Source: Chthonomonas sp035294505
GTDB lineage: Bacteria; Armatimonadota; Chthonomonadetes; Chthonomonadales; Chthonomonadaceae
DNA length: 64,000 nt
Direction: 5' to 3'
NCBI RefSeq assembly: GCF_035294505.1
Contig: NZ_DATGKU010000094.1
Span: 1-64,000 of the forward strand
Part shown: piece by piece, positions 42,927 through 51,910 of the stretch
How positions within the stretch are numbered: position 1 is the first letter of the stretch
Layout of the letters: each line of letters opens with the position of its first letter
The notes under the pieces: model-generated
Database searches by the model: none
What the model was told of the DNA's origin: nothing
The model's input: the letters and a program-made list of their open reading frames with translations, nothing else
Made by a program: the position numbers and the translations under genes

Positions 42927-44282
42927 TTAGGCACAGGCCAGCGAGCCCATCGGGTGCCAGGGGGGCAGAGGAATAGGCTTCGTATCGAGCGCCTTGAGGA
43001 TTTTCGGCTCGACGTACGACTTCTCTACCACCACCTCGTAGGTATATTCATCGAACCAAGGGTCGGTCATCACCATGAAGCCCTTGTCGCCACCTTTATC
43101 GCCCCAACTGTTCTCCACACGCCACTTGCGCGGGCGCTCCTTCTCGTCGAGGTCTACGCCGGTAAACACCATGGCATGGGTCATCTGGCTATGGCCGTAG
43201 TTCAGCCGAGTGGCCTTATCCATCCCAAAAGAGACACCGTAAAGGCTTTCCGGATCGTGCAGCTCTAAGTCCATAAGCCCCAGATCGCGGTCGAAGTGTT
43301 TGCCTACATCGCATCCAAACCAAACCGGTTTGCCGTCTTTGATCATGGAGACGGTGGCTTTTTTAATTACAGGAAGCTCTACATTGAGATAGCGCACAAT
43401 GTGCCCTTCTACAACATTGCCCAGATACTCAATGGTGTAGAGCTTGTTATAATCTAAAATGGGGCAATGGATGAGACAGACACGCTCATCGAGGTCTACG
43501 GGCACATGGCGTTGCATGAACTCATGTGGTGTAATGACCCCATCGCGGTGAAAGACCTTATCTTTGTCGCGCCACTGCCAAAGAAACTCCTGAGGAGGTT
43601 CGCCGAGATGGATGCACAACATGCGGTAGACTTCGTTCACCATTTCGGCTTTGCGTTCACGCAGTTTGGCCTCCTTAACGCCCTTGCTATGGGCTTTGCG
43701 TAGCTCGGCCGCATCTTCGCGCAGCTTGGCAGTAATGTAGTAGTTCATGCTGGGTGTGTTGCTGCTGCTTTCCGTTTCGGGCATGATGCTTTTGGGGATA
43801 AGCCCATACTTGTGCACGAGGTTAACAAACATATCCCACTGTCCGCCATCTTGAATGGGGGATTGCAGTAGCCAGTTGATCAGGCGCCCATCGGTAGGTT
43901 CATCAAGCGTTTTGAGGATATTTTCTAAGAAATAGTTGGCCTTTTCCAGCTTATCCCAGAACATGAGGTAGTTTTGAGAAAACTCGAAATCCTCCAGGTT
44001 CATCTGTTCCGCTGCGGCCATGCGCAGGGTGTTCAGTGCGGCAAAGAGCCAGCAGCGTCCGCTTCTCTCTTGGCTCGTGGCGGCACCTGTTTTCACCATG
44101 TGCGAAAAAGTGTGGTTGGTGCGGGTAACCACATGACGATTAAGGGCAACCTGATTGATAGGGGTTTTGCAAACCGCGTTCATAGCCACACGAAAGATGG
44201 GGTTGGCTTGGAAGTCACGGCGCATCCGTTCTAAGTCTTCAGGGCAGAGAGGGCCTTTACTCGAATTCACTTTTTTTGCCAT
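42927..44282 (-). CDS. pepC: Aminopeptidase C / bleomycin hydrolase (peptidase C1B)
   Basis: 451 residues. Cytosolic papain-fold aminopeptidase. Triad seen in order: SGRCWLFAALNTLR with Cys77, THAMVFTGVDLDE with the His, VENSWGDKGG with the Asn; the oxyanion Gln is in ATSQERSGRC. Full length for the family. The last residues (GSLACA) include the C-terminal Ala that limits bleomycin hydrolases to exopeptidase action. ATG with GAGGAAACG. Confidence 0.93.
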   Translation of the reverse strand: MAKKVNSSKGPLCPEDLERMRRDFQANPIFRVAMNAVCKTPINQVALNRHVVTRTNHTFSHMVKTGAATSQERSGRCWLFAALNTLRMAAAEQMNLEDFEFSQNYLMFWDKLEKANYFLENILKTLDEPTDGRLINWLLQSPIQDGGQWDMFVNLVHKYGLIPKSIMPETESSSNTPSMNYYITAKLREDAAELRKAHSKGVKEAKLRERKAEMVNEVYRMLCIHLGEPPQEFLWQWRDKDKVFHRDGVITPHEFMQRHVPVDLDERVCLIHCPILDYNKLYTIEYLGNVVEGHIVRYLNVELPVIKKATVSMIKDGKPVWFGCDVGKHFDRDLGLMDLELHDPESLYGVSFGMDKATRLNYGHSQMTHAMVFTGVDLDEKERPRKWRVENSWGDKGGDKGFMVMTDPWFDEYTYEVVVEKSYVEPKILKALDTKPIPLPPWHPMGSLACA

Positions 44283-44421
44283 TCGTTTCCTCGCAGATTA
44301 GGTTTTTTGACAACTACAAGACTCCTCTTTCGACATTTAGTTTCGGAGTTCCTCTAGTGTTACGAATAGGTTAGAAACTCCAGGCTTCAACGCTGGGGCG
44401 GCCAGGCGTGTTAAAGGCCAG

Positions 44422-45306
44422 CTATCTGGTGGTCGGATAGTTCCCCATGGCGGCAAGGAGCGTGTTGCGCAGCAACATGGCGATGGTCATGGGGCCAACT
44501 CCGCCTGGGACAGGGGTAATATAGGAGGCAACCTGCGCCGCCGATTCAAAATGCACATCGCCCACGTCCCCACTACGGCCCTCTACACGATTGTAACCGG
44601 CATCTATGACCACCGCGCCGGGACGGATCATGTCGCCGGTTATCATCTCTGGGCGTCCCACAGCGGCAACGAGGATGTCGGCCTGGCGAGTCTGCTCGGC
44701 CAAATTTGGGGTACGTGAGTGACAGATGGTAACCGTTGCGTTGCGGTTTAGGAGAAGAAGCGCCATGGGCTTTCCCAAGATGATGCTTCGCCCCACAACC
44801 ACAGCATGTTTGCCTTCGATGGGGATATGGTACCGATCGAGCAGCTCAATAATGCCGGCGGGCGTGCAGGCGGGGAAGGCCGGTTCCCCGTTGACGAGGG
44901 CGCCCAGGCTCATGCGGCTAATGCCATCAATATCCTTCTCCACCGAAACCTTATCGAGCACGGCGGTCTCGTGCAGATGTTTCGGAAGTGGGTGTTGCAC
45001 CAGGATGCCGTGGACGTGGGGGTCGGCATTGAGACGTTCCACAAGCGCCTCGGCCTCTTCCTGAGTGGTGTCGGCGGGCAAGCGATGCACCGACGATTCC
45101 ATACCTACCCATCCACAGGCTTTCTGCTTCATGGCCACATAGGTCTCTGAAGCGGGGTTATCGCCAATGAGCACAGCAGCGAGATGCGGCACGATGCCCC
45201 GTTCCTGTTTGAACGCACGTACCGCCTCGGCGATCTCGGCGCGGATCGTTCGCGCTGTGGCGGTGCCATCGAGTAAAGTGGCTTTACGTTCCGTCTGTTC
45301 GCTCAA
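44422..45306 (-). CDS. folD: Methylenetetrahydrofolate dehydrogenase/cyclohydrolase FolD
   Basis: 294 residues. Interconverts 5,10-methylene-, methenyl- and 10-formyl-tetrahydrofolate. Seen: the signature SETYVAMKQKACGWVG with the catalytic Lys, GILVQHPLPKH, GRSIILGKP, and PGGVGPMTIAMLL. TTG start at 45306 overlapping the nusB stop (TTGA), with AAAGGA upstream, so the two are coupled. Confidence 0.96.
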   Translation of the reverse strand: MSEQTERKATLLDGTATARTIRAEIAEAVRAFKQERGIVPHLAAVLIGDNPASETYVAMKQKACGWVGMESSVHRLPADTTQEEAEALVERLNADPHVHGILVQHPLPKHLHETAVLDKVSVEKDIDGISRMSLGALVNGEPAFPACTPAGIIELLDRYHIPIEGKHAVVVGRSIILGKPMALLLLNRNATVTICHSRTPNLAEQTRQADILVAAVGRPEMITGDMIRPGAVVIDAGYNRVEGRSGDVGDVHFESAAQVASYITPVPGGVGPMTIAMLLRNTLLAAMGNYPTTR

Positions 45307-46352
45307 CTCTCGTCCTTTCCATCCATATCCATTTCGATGAGGGTCTCTTCTTGTTCCATGAGATGCGGTGAGGGCGTTGGAGCGGTGGCAAGCTTTTCGG
45401 CCATCGCGCTCAGCACACCGTTCACGAATCGGCCCGAATCGGCGGTGCTATACTTTTTGGCCAGCTCCACAGCCTCGTTAATGATGACGGCAGCCGGAAG
45501 CTCGCGTCGGATCAGCAGTTCACAAGCGCCGAGACGGAGGATGTTGCGGTCTACCGATACGAGGCGTTCCAACCTCCAACCCACGGCCGTCTCTCCAATG
45601 GCTGCGTCGAGCTGATTACGGTTTTGAGACACATCCAGTACCAACTGGGTAGCAAAGGGAGCGGTACGAAGCCACAGTTCAAGATAGTGCCTCACCGTAT
45701 CCGCGATTCGGCGCCAACGCGCTATCTGCTGCCGATTGAACTCCTCGCGTTGTGTTAGCAAGAGGTTTCGGGTCTCTTCCGTCGGCGCGGAGGCGGGGAG
45801 GGAATCCAAAATGCGTTTCGCCTCCTGACGTGCGATGCCGCGCATGAGGCTTTCGAGGTGACGAGGCAAATTTTCTCTCATCTCCTGAAGAAACTGCTCC
45901 AGATCGGCCTTCTCTTGGGAGGTTAGAGCCTCATAATCGGCTTCGAGCGGATGGCCGGGTGGTGGTAAGAAGGCCCTTTTGGGGAGGGCGGAGAGTAGAT
46001 AAGGGGGTTGTAAGACACCGGAGGGCAGTTTATTGCGCAAAGACCTTTCCAGAAGCTGTTCTTGCCACCACGGGGCCTCTCCGAGTAGGGCGGCTGCCAC
46101 GAAAGCATAGAGGCGTGCCAAAGCCAGATGAAAGTGAGGCAGTCGGGGCAGAAGAGGTTGTGTGAGAACATCGAGACAGGCCTCCTCGAAAGGAGAGCCG
46201 CTGCTGGTGCGTGAGCCGAGATGTACAAAATCCTGACGAAGGTGATCCATCGCGGTCATGAGCACCTCATGGAGATCACCATCGCCCACATCGTATTGAT
46301 AGAGCACTTTCAAAGCCCATTCACGCGCTAATCGGCGCACGCTAATTCGCAT
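45303..46352 (-). CDS. nusB: NusB-family antitermination factor with a large internal insertion
   Basis: 349 residues, more than twice the usual 130-150. The first 25 residues (SVRRLAREWALKVLYQYDV) match NusB helix 1 and the C-terminal part (about 215-325) carries the NusB signature LERLVSVDRNILRLGACELL then PAAVIINEAVELAKKYSTAD. Between them are about 190 residues, mostly helical, with no recognised domain and Pro/Leu-rich stretches. The C-terminus adds an acidic tail. Folding as one NusB with an insert is inferred; RNA and NusE binding faces may be altered. Confidence 0.85.
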   Translation of the reverse strand: MRISVRRLAREWALKVLYQYDVGDGDLHEVLMTAMDHLRQDFVHLGSRTSSGSPFEEACLDVLTQPLLPRLPHFHLALARLYAFVAAALLGEAPWWQEQLLERSLRNKLPSGVLQPPYLLSALPKRAFLPPPGHPLEADYEALTSQEKADLEQFLQEMRENLPRHLESLMRGIARQEAKRILDSLPASAPTEETRNLLLTQREEFNRQQIARWRRIADTVRHYLELWLRTAPFATQLVLDVSQNRNQLDAAIGETAVGWRLERLVSVDRNILRLGACELLIRRELPAAVIINEAVELAKKYSTADSGRFVNGVLSAMAEKLATAPTPSPHLMEQEETLIEMDMDGKDES

Positions 46353-46468
46353 TTTGAAATCTCAAGGGTATACTTCTAAGCGGATTTTACACCGTAGGAC
46401 TCTTCACGCACGATATTGTACACCAGAAATGCCGGCTTTGGGGTAGGCCCTAGAGGACAGTTTATAGA

Positions 46469-47251
46469 ATGACCGACCTTCAAACTCAGGCGGACGCCAA
46501 AACGGTTCCCGCCATCACCATCTTGGGGCTTCCTGTTCATCGCGTGAACATGCAGGAGGCTCTTGATATCGTGGATCGATTCGTTCGGGAGCGCAAGCCT
46601 CGACACATTATCACGGCGGACGCATCCATGTTGGTGATGGCGCAGGAGGATAGGGAGTTACGCTCTATTTTACTCGCTGCCGATCTTATAACGCCGGATA
46701 GCGCGGGGGTGCTTTGGGCGGCGAGGCGGCAGGGAACGCCTTTGGCGGAACGCGTATCGGGCGTTGAGCTTGTGGAACGTTTTTGTGCGCTTTCTGCGCA
46801 GAAAGGCTATCGCCTCTACTTTCTCGGGGCGGCGCCAGGCATCGCTGCTGCTGCCGCCGAGCGCATGCGCCGGCGCTATCCGGGCGTTCAAATTGTGGGG
46901 GCTTATCATGGGTTCTTCGGCCCGACGGAGAACGAGGCCATCCTAGATGAGATACGCCGCTGCCAACCCGATATTCTGTGTGTGGCCTTAGGGATTCCGA
47001 AACAGGAGAAGTGGATAGCCACCTATCAACGTGCGCTTGGGGTGCCGGTGGCAATTGGGGTAGGGGGAACCTTCGACGTGCTCTCCGGCAAGGTAAGGCG
47101 TGCTCCTCAATGGATGCGTCGGCTTCATTTGGAGTGGCTTTGGCGGTTGTTAAACAACCCGCGCAAACTGGGCAAAGTGCTGCTGCTCCCGCGTTTTGTG
47201 AAGCTGGTGTGGCGTTCTCAGAGGACGCAGCAGCCTCTCAAAACCGGCTAA
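46469..47251 (+). CDS. WecG/TagA/CpsF-family glycosyltransferase
   Basis: 260 residues. Family 26 glycosyltransferase that adds N-acetylmannosamine-type sugars to lipid-linked precursors of surface polymers. Seen: ITADASMLVMAQED, DLITPDSAGVLWAARRQGTP, ERVSGVELVERF, RLYFLGAAPGIA, and ALGIPKQEKWIA followed by GVGGTFDVLSG. The C-terminal basic/hydrophobic tail is the usual membrane-contact region. Exact acceptor cannot be told. Stands alone, divergent from nusB. Confidence 0.93.
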   Translation: MTDLQTQADAKTVPAITILGLPVHRVNMQEALDIVDRFVRERKPRHIITADASMLVMAQEDRELRSILLAADLITPDSAGVLWAARRQGTPLAERVSGVELVERFCALSAQKGYRLYFLGAAPGIAAAAAERMRRRYPGVQIVGAYHGFFGPTENEAILDEIRRCQPDILCVALGIPKQEKWIATYQRALGVPVAIGVGGTFDVLSGKVRRAPQWMRRLHLEWLWRLLNNPRKLGKVLLLPRFVKLVWRSQRTQQPLKTG

Positions 47252-47323
47252 AATCGGCGTTCCGCAGGGGGAACGAGAGTTTCCAAAAAATAAAAAACAA
47301 CCAGGAAAGGACTATAGGAGAAC

Positions 47324-48379
47324 GTGGCTAAAAAAGTTCGAGTGGGTGTGATCGGTACGGGAGGTATTGCCAATGGGGCGCATCTTCCCGGCTATGCAAA
47401 CATCCCCGATGAGTGTGAAATTGTGGCTCTCTGCGATATTAATCCAGAAGCCCTTCAACGCACCGCACAACGCTATCCGCAAGTAAAGCATCTTTTCGAT
47501 GATTACCGCAAGCTGCTAGAGCTCGATGAGATCGATGCGGTTTCTGTCTGCACGCACAACGCGGCACACTACGGGCCTACTGTGGATGCCTTGAAGGCCG
47601 GCAAACATGTGCTCTGCGAGAAGCCTATCGCCATCAATACCCAAGAGGCAAAGGAGATGGTGGAGACGGCGCGCAAACAGGGCAAAATCTTACAAGTGGG
47701 CTTCAACTCGCGCTTTTCGCCTACCCATCAGGCCCTGAAGCGTTTCATAGATGCCGGCGACCTAGGCGACATCTACTACGCGCGCGTGCAGGCCTTGCGC
47801 GTGCGCGGCATTCCCGGTTGGGGTGTCTTTACCGATAAGGAAAAACAGGGCGGGGGCCCTCTCATAGATATCGGGGTACACGTAATTGACCTCGCGCTCT
47901 GGTTTATGGGGCATCCTAAACCCATCAGCGCTACCGGTATGACCTATCAGAAACTGGGCAATCGCGACCTCGTTGGGTTTATGGGCCAATGGGATTACAA
48001 GAACTTCACCGTGGAGGATTTGGCCGTTGGCTTTGTGCGCTTCGAGAACGGCCTCACCATGACGATTGAGGCGAGCTTCGCCGCCAACTGGAAGCAGGAC
48101 ACCCAAAACATAACGCTGTTAGGCACGGACGGCGGTCTGGAAACAAGCCCGCCCACCATTGTGCAGGAGAAGCATAAAGCGCTCTATCACTTCGAGCCAC
48201 GGGTGCCCGGTGGCGGCCAGCAGTTCAACACCTACAACGCCGAGATCAAGTCGTTTGTGGAGTGTGTACGCGACGGCAAGGAGCCGCTGGTAACCGGGGA
48301 ACAGGCCTTGATCGTAGCGCAGATTACCGAAGCCCTCTATCGCTCCGCAGAATCGGGCAAAGAAGTCGCCATCGCCTAA
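47324..48379 (+). CDS. Gfo/Idh/MocA-family oxidoreductase
   Basis: 351 residues. NAD(P)-dependent sugar or inositol dehydrogenase family. Seen: Rossmann GVIGTGGIANGAHLPGY, catalytic CEKPIAI, and GGGPLIDIGVHVIDLALWFM with the conserved Asp and His. GTG start with ATAGGAG. Substrate unknown; carbohydrate metabolism is likely. Ended by a hairpin at 48391-48423. Confidence 0.9.
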   Translation: MAKKVRVGVIGTGGIANGAHLPGYANIPDECEIVALCDINPEALQRTAQRYPQVKHLFDDYRKLLELDEIDAVSVCTHNAAHYGPTVDALKAGKHVLCEKPIAINTQEAKEMVETARKQGKILQVGFNSRFSPTHQALKRFIDAGDLGDIYYARVQALRVRGIPGWGVFTDKEKQGGGPLIDIGVHVIDLALWFMGHPKPISATGMTYQKLGNRDLVGFMGQWDYKNFTVEDLAVGFVRFENGLTMTIEASFAANWKQDTQNITLLGTDGGLETSPPTIVQEKHKALYHFEPRVPGGGQQFNTYNAEIKSFVECVRDGKEPLVTGEQALIVAQITEALYRSAESGKEVAIA

Positions 48380-48390
48380 TGCTCTCCTCA

Positions 48391-48425
48391 ACCCACCTGT
48401 GCGCCTCGAGCGTACAGGTGGGTTC
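48391..48425 (+). terminator. Hairpin after the Gfo/Idh gene
   Basis: ACCCACCTGT (48391-48400) pairs with ACAGGTGGGT (48414-48423); an inner GCGC/GCGT extension is possible. Only a short T-rich tail follows. Confidence 0.6.
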
Positions 48426-48532
48426 TTCGTAAGATAACGAAACCAAATCTATGCACTACTTCGTCTTGAAAAGCGTATCGGCTACGCCGATACCGTCGGC
48501 CGGTTATTCCGTCAGGCAAAGGAGAGTTTCCT

Positions 48533-49873
48533 TTGGAAGCGCCCTCAGAAACCCCATCCGAACGTTCTGAGAAGGGAATAGAGACTTCTCAGGAGACGGC
48601 TTTGTGTTCGACCTCCGCTCCGACGGTGAGCGTGAGGGGGTTGCTTTTGGCGATCGTCTGCGTGGCCGTGTTCGGCGAGCTGGGCTACACCACCGTGAAC
48701 GTTTCGGCCATGCCGGTCTATATTCATGACCTCCGCCTTGGCGATCATCTCGTGGGCATCGCCATGCTCTCTTTCCTGGTGACGGAGGGCCTTTTAAAGT
48801 CGCCGTTCGGCATTTTAGGTGATCGATTCGGGCGCAAGGTCATGATGATCGCCGGCCCTCTCCTCTCTACGGCCACAGCCGTGCTGACGCCCCACGTGCA
48901 GCATCCCTTTGCCCTCATCCTTCTACGCATTTTCGACGGCATTGGGGCGGCGGCGCTTTGGCCGTCGGCGTTTAGCCTTATCGGTGACCACGTTCCCGAA
49001 AACAGGCGCACGGCCGCGATGAGCTATTTTAATATTGCCTATCTCATCGGGGTTGCGGTAGGGCCGTTTCTCGGAGGGGCGATAGACGACTTTGCCCGGT
49101 ACCGCCTCCATCTTCATGGGGCATCGCCCGTGCGCTTCTCCTTCTATTTGGCCTCGGTGCTGTTTCTCTTAACCTCGCTGATCGCCGTGCTCGTGCTACC
49201 AAACGATCACCCCGGCGCCGGCCACGCCAAGGCCACAAACGAGTTTGATTTTAAGGCCTTCCGTGCCATGATGCGCCGAATGCCCATGATACTCCTCATG
49301 ACCTTCATCACTTTTCTCGGCATCGGGCTGATCATGGCCTACGTAAAGCTCTTCTTAATGGCGGCTTTACATCTTACAGAGACGGATTTCGGGCGCATGT
49401 TGCTTATTCCGGCGCTCCTTATTGCCGTTCTCTCGGCGCCGATGGGGGCCTTGGGCGACCGATTGGGGAAACCGTTGGCGATCAAGATCGGCATCGGGAC
49501 GTGTGCGGTCTCCTTCTGGCTTATGGTGCTGTTTTTGCAGCGCGCTACCTTGCCGATCTACGGAACGCTGCTTGGGCTTGGCTTTGTGCTGGCCTTTCCC
49601 GCTTGGATGGCACTGGTAAGCTCTTTAAGCGATGCAAGCCAACGAGGGGCGGCCATTGGCGCGGTGGGAACAGCACAGGCGCTTGGCACCATTGTGGGGA
49701 TTGGTGTGGGCAGTTTTCTCTATAAGCAGCCCGGCTTCCGCCTAGGTTTTTTGGTTGTTCCCAACCATGGGTGGCCGTTCTTAGGGTGTGCGGTGATGCT
49801 GCTGACGGCTTTTCTTATTGCGGTCTTTGCCGTACATGAGAATCCGAGTACGGCCGCTATCGAGAAGGAGTAG
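48533..49873 (+). CDS. MFS transporter
   Basis: 446 residues, about 12 membrane helices, motif GDRFGRKVMMIAG between helices 2 and 3 and GDRLGKPLAIKIG in the second half. A polar N-terminal extension of about 32 residues precedes helix 1. TTG start at 48533 with AAAGGAG at good spacing. Substrate unknown; drug or sugar efflux type. Convergent with the DsbA-like gene, ends overlapping by 17 nt. Confidence 0.85.
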   Translation: MEAPSETPSERSEKGIETSQETALCSTSAPTVSVRGLLLAIVCVAVFGELGYTTVNVSAMPVYIHDLRLGDHLVGIAMLSFLVTEGLLKSPFGILGDRFGRKVMMIAGPLLSTATAVLTPHVQHPFALILLRIFDGIGAAALWPSAFSLIGDHVPENRRTAAMSYFNIAYLIGVAVGPFLGGAIDDFARYRLHLHGASPVRFSFYLASVLFLLTSLIAVLVLPNDHPGAGHAKATNEFDFKAFRAMMRRMPMILLMTFITFLGIGLIMAYVKLFLMAALHLTETDFGRMLLIPALLIAVLSAPMGALGDRLGKPLAIKIGIGTCAVSFWLMVLFLQRATLPIYGTLLGLGFVLAFPAWMALVSSLSDASQRGAAIGAVGTAQALGTIVGIGVGSFLYKQPGFRLGFLVVPNHGWPFLGCAVMLLTAFLIAVFAVHENPSTAAIEKE

Positions 49874-50468
49874 TCCCGGCCACAAAACGCGCCGCCAGCC
49901 CGCGCAGCACGGTGTAGGGTTGTTCGGCAACCCATTTTTCTGGGAACATCCAAGTCGGTACGTTCCAAATGCCTACACGATGGGCAGGGGCGTCGAACTC
50001 GACGATTCTATCTCTGTAGCGGCGCTCGTTAAGGCATCGCTCAAAAGCCACCCCATCGAGATCGGCTCTCCTTGCGATCTCGCGAAGGATGCTTCTATCG
50101 GCTATATCCCTGTCTTCTTCCCAATAGGCATGATATAGGGCATCGAGATAAGGCTCGATAAGCCCTTGTTCCTTAGCAAACTCGGCACCTTCCAACGCGA
50201 GGCGAGAGTTAGAGAGAGGCCCTCGCTTTTTCGGCAGGGTAAGCCCTTCGGCCGCCAAGAGCAGTTCCAGGCGTGTGGGCACCGGCGGCTTTTTATCGGC
50301 ATCCGGATCGGGGGGAGGGGGTGTGTAGGTTAGCCCCTCCGGTAAAAGCTCGAACCCAAGCCAATTGAATTCGATGGTCGGAAACTCTTGTTTCAAACGT
50401 TTTGCCTGATGGCGACCTACCCAACACCAAGGGCAGATGACATCGTGTGCGACGGACAGAACAGGCAT
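49857..50468 (-). CDS. DsbA/FrnE-family thioredoxin-fold oxidoreductase
   Basis: 203 residues, no signal peptide. CPWC motif at 12-15 (VICPWCWVG), followed by a helical insertion and the cis-Pro region VPTWMFPEKW. Resembles FrnE and 2-hydroxychromene-2-carboxylate isomerase-like proteins of the DsbA clan. Likely a cytoplasmic dithiol oxidoreductase. The ATG has GGAAGAAGG. It follows the acyl-CoA dehydrogenase-like gene by 52 nt, but any link is not evident. Confidence 0.82.
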   Translation of the reverse strand: MPVLSVAHDVICPWCWVGRHQAKRLKQEFPTIEFNWLGFELLPEGLTYTPPPPDPDADKKPPVPTRLELLLAAEGLTLPKKRGPLSNSRLALEGAEFAKEQGLIEPYLDALYHAYWEEDRDIADRSILREIARRADLDGVAFERCLNERRYRDRIVEFDAPAHRVGIWNVPTWMFPEKWVAEQPYTVLRGLAARFVAGTTPSR

Positions 50469-50520
50469 CCTTCTTCCTTCACAAACCGGTGTGCGTTTCG
50501 TCTACCTCCTCTTTAAACGC

Positions 50521-51756
50521 CTAGGAGGATGTTTCCGCAGGCGGCAGCAGCTCCTCCAAAGTCTCCTCTTCCAGGAGCTGCAGGGTGGCGGCCATCACCT
50601 CTTGTGTTTGTGCTTGTACCGTATAGAACATCGCCTCGCGGAAGAGGCGCTGAGCTGGGTTAGAAAGCAGGTTGGCCGCTCCGCTGCTGGCCGCCACGGC
50701 GGCATGGGCGGCGCGAACGGCCAAGCGGATGGCATGGGCGCGCAGGCGAACCGCTTTTTCAAAGAAATCCGGCTCGTTGTTGCGTGCGTTCCACTCTGCA
50801 ATGGCACGGCGGGTGCGGGCAAGCTCTTGGGTGAAATGGTCTGCAGATTGGCGAATGGCCGGTAGGGGGCGTTTTTCCGCCAGGCTGCAGAGCAGGCGCA
50901 CGGCTCCGGCGGCGCAGCCCATGGGGAGGGCCGTGCCCCCCAAAACGCCTTTGCGGTCGTTGCAGCGCAGGGTCTCTCTATCGGAGAATTGCAGGCGATG
51001 GGCTTCTGGCACGAAGAGGCCTTCAAGGGTGAGGGTAACCGTTGCCGAGGCGTTCATGGCGCAGAGGCGCAACGGCGGAGAAGCTTGATAGCGGCCCCAG
51101 TCCCCATCGGGCGGCGTAAGCCCCTCGAACAGTTCCGGGAACTCCTCTCGGTTCGCCGGCACCCAAACGTAGACAAAACGCTCGTCCGGCAGAGTGGCGC
51201 CGAAAACGACCTGGTTCATGAGGCCCCATCCGGTAACCCATGGGGCGGTGCCATAAAGGCGATAGCCACCGGGCACGGGTTCCGCGCGCAACACAGGAGG
51301 CCCGGGGCGACGCAAGTGGGCAAAGGAGACACCGCACAGCATTCGTCCCGCGGCAAGCTCCGGCACGAGGCGCTCTTTGAGGGCGGGGTTTGGCCCGTTG
51401 GCGATCATGCGTGAAGGGCCGTGATGTTGCGCCTGCACAAAGGTGGTAACGCCGCAGGCGGAGGCGAGTATCTCGGTGATGGCCCGCTGCGTCTCACCCG
51501 AGACGTTGGAGCCACCATACTCTTTGGGCAACGCAATCCCCAAGAGGCCGGCTTCGGCTAGAGCACGAAAATTCTCTCGGTTAGGGCCGTCGGCCTGGTC
51601 GCTTATCTCCGCGTTGGGCAACAGAACCTCTTCGGCAATTTGGCGCGCTTTGGCGATGAGTTGCTCTTCTTCAGGGCTGTGGTGGGCGCTTTCTGGGGTC
51701 GGCAAGCCCACTGCATCCTCTGTGTTCTCTGCTGGGCCACAGCTTCCGGAAGCCAT
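50521..51756 (-). CDS. Acyl-CoA dehydrogenase-family flavoprotein
   Basis: 411 residues. N-terminal helical domain (EKARQIAEEVLLPNAEISD-like start, GLLGIALPKEYGG), central beta domain with PWVTGWGLMNQVVFGA, and C-terminal helical domain. The C-terminal stretch SNPAQRLFREAMFYTVQAQT resembles the acyl-CoA-dehydrogenase-like monooxygenase branch (DszC/HsaA-like, R-x-x-R-D-A region), rather than classical dehydrogenases with an RDA...YEGT ending. Dehydrogenase versus flavin monooxygenase is left open. Confidence 0.8.
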   Translation of the reverse strand: MASGSCGPAENTEDAVGLPTPESAHHSPEEEQLIAKARQIAEEVLLPNAEISDQADGPNRENFRALAEAGLLGIALPKEYGGSNVSGETQRAITEILASACGVTTFVQAQHHGPSRMIANGPNPALKERLVPELAAGRMLCGVSFAHLRRPGPPVLRAEPVPGGYRLYGTAPWVTGWGLMNQVVFGATLPDERFVYVWVPANREEFPELFEGLTPPDGDWGRYQASPPLRLCAMNASATVTLTLEGLFVPEAHRLQFSDRETLRCNDRKGVLGGTALPMGCAAGAVRLLCSLAEKRPLPAIRQSADHFTQELARTRRAIAEWNARNNEPDFFEKAVRLRAHAIRLAVRAAHAAVAASSGAANLLSNPAQRLFREAMFYTVQAQTQEVMAATLQLLEEETLEELLPPAETSS

Positions 51757-51910
51757 CGCTCCTGTCTCCTCTCATCATGCGGTGCTGCTATTTAAAGTTT
51801 ACCTGCTCAAGACGAAAAAACCTCATGGATTGCAGGCTATTCCTCGCAAACCGCCGAAATCGTGAGAGAGACAGTGAGAAAACATTGAGATGTCTTAGTG
51901 TGAACCGTTT

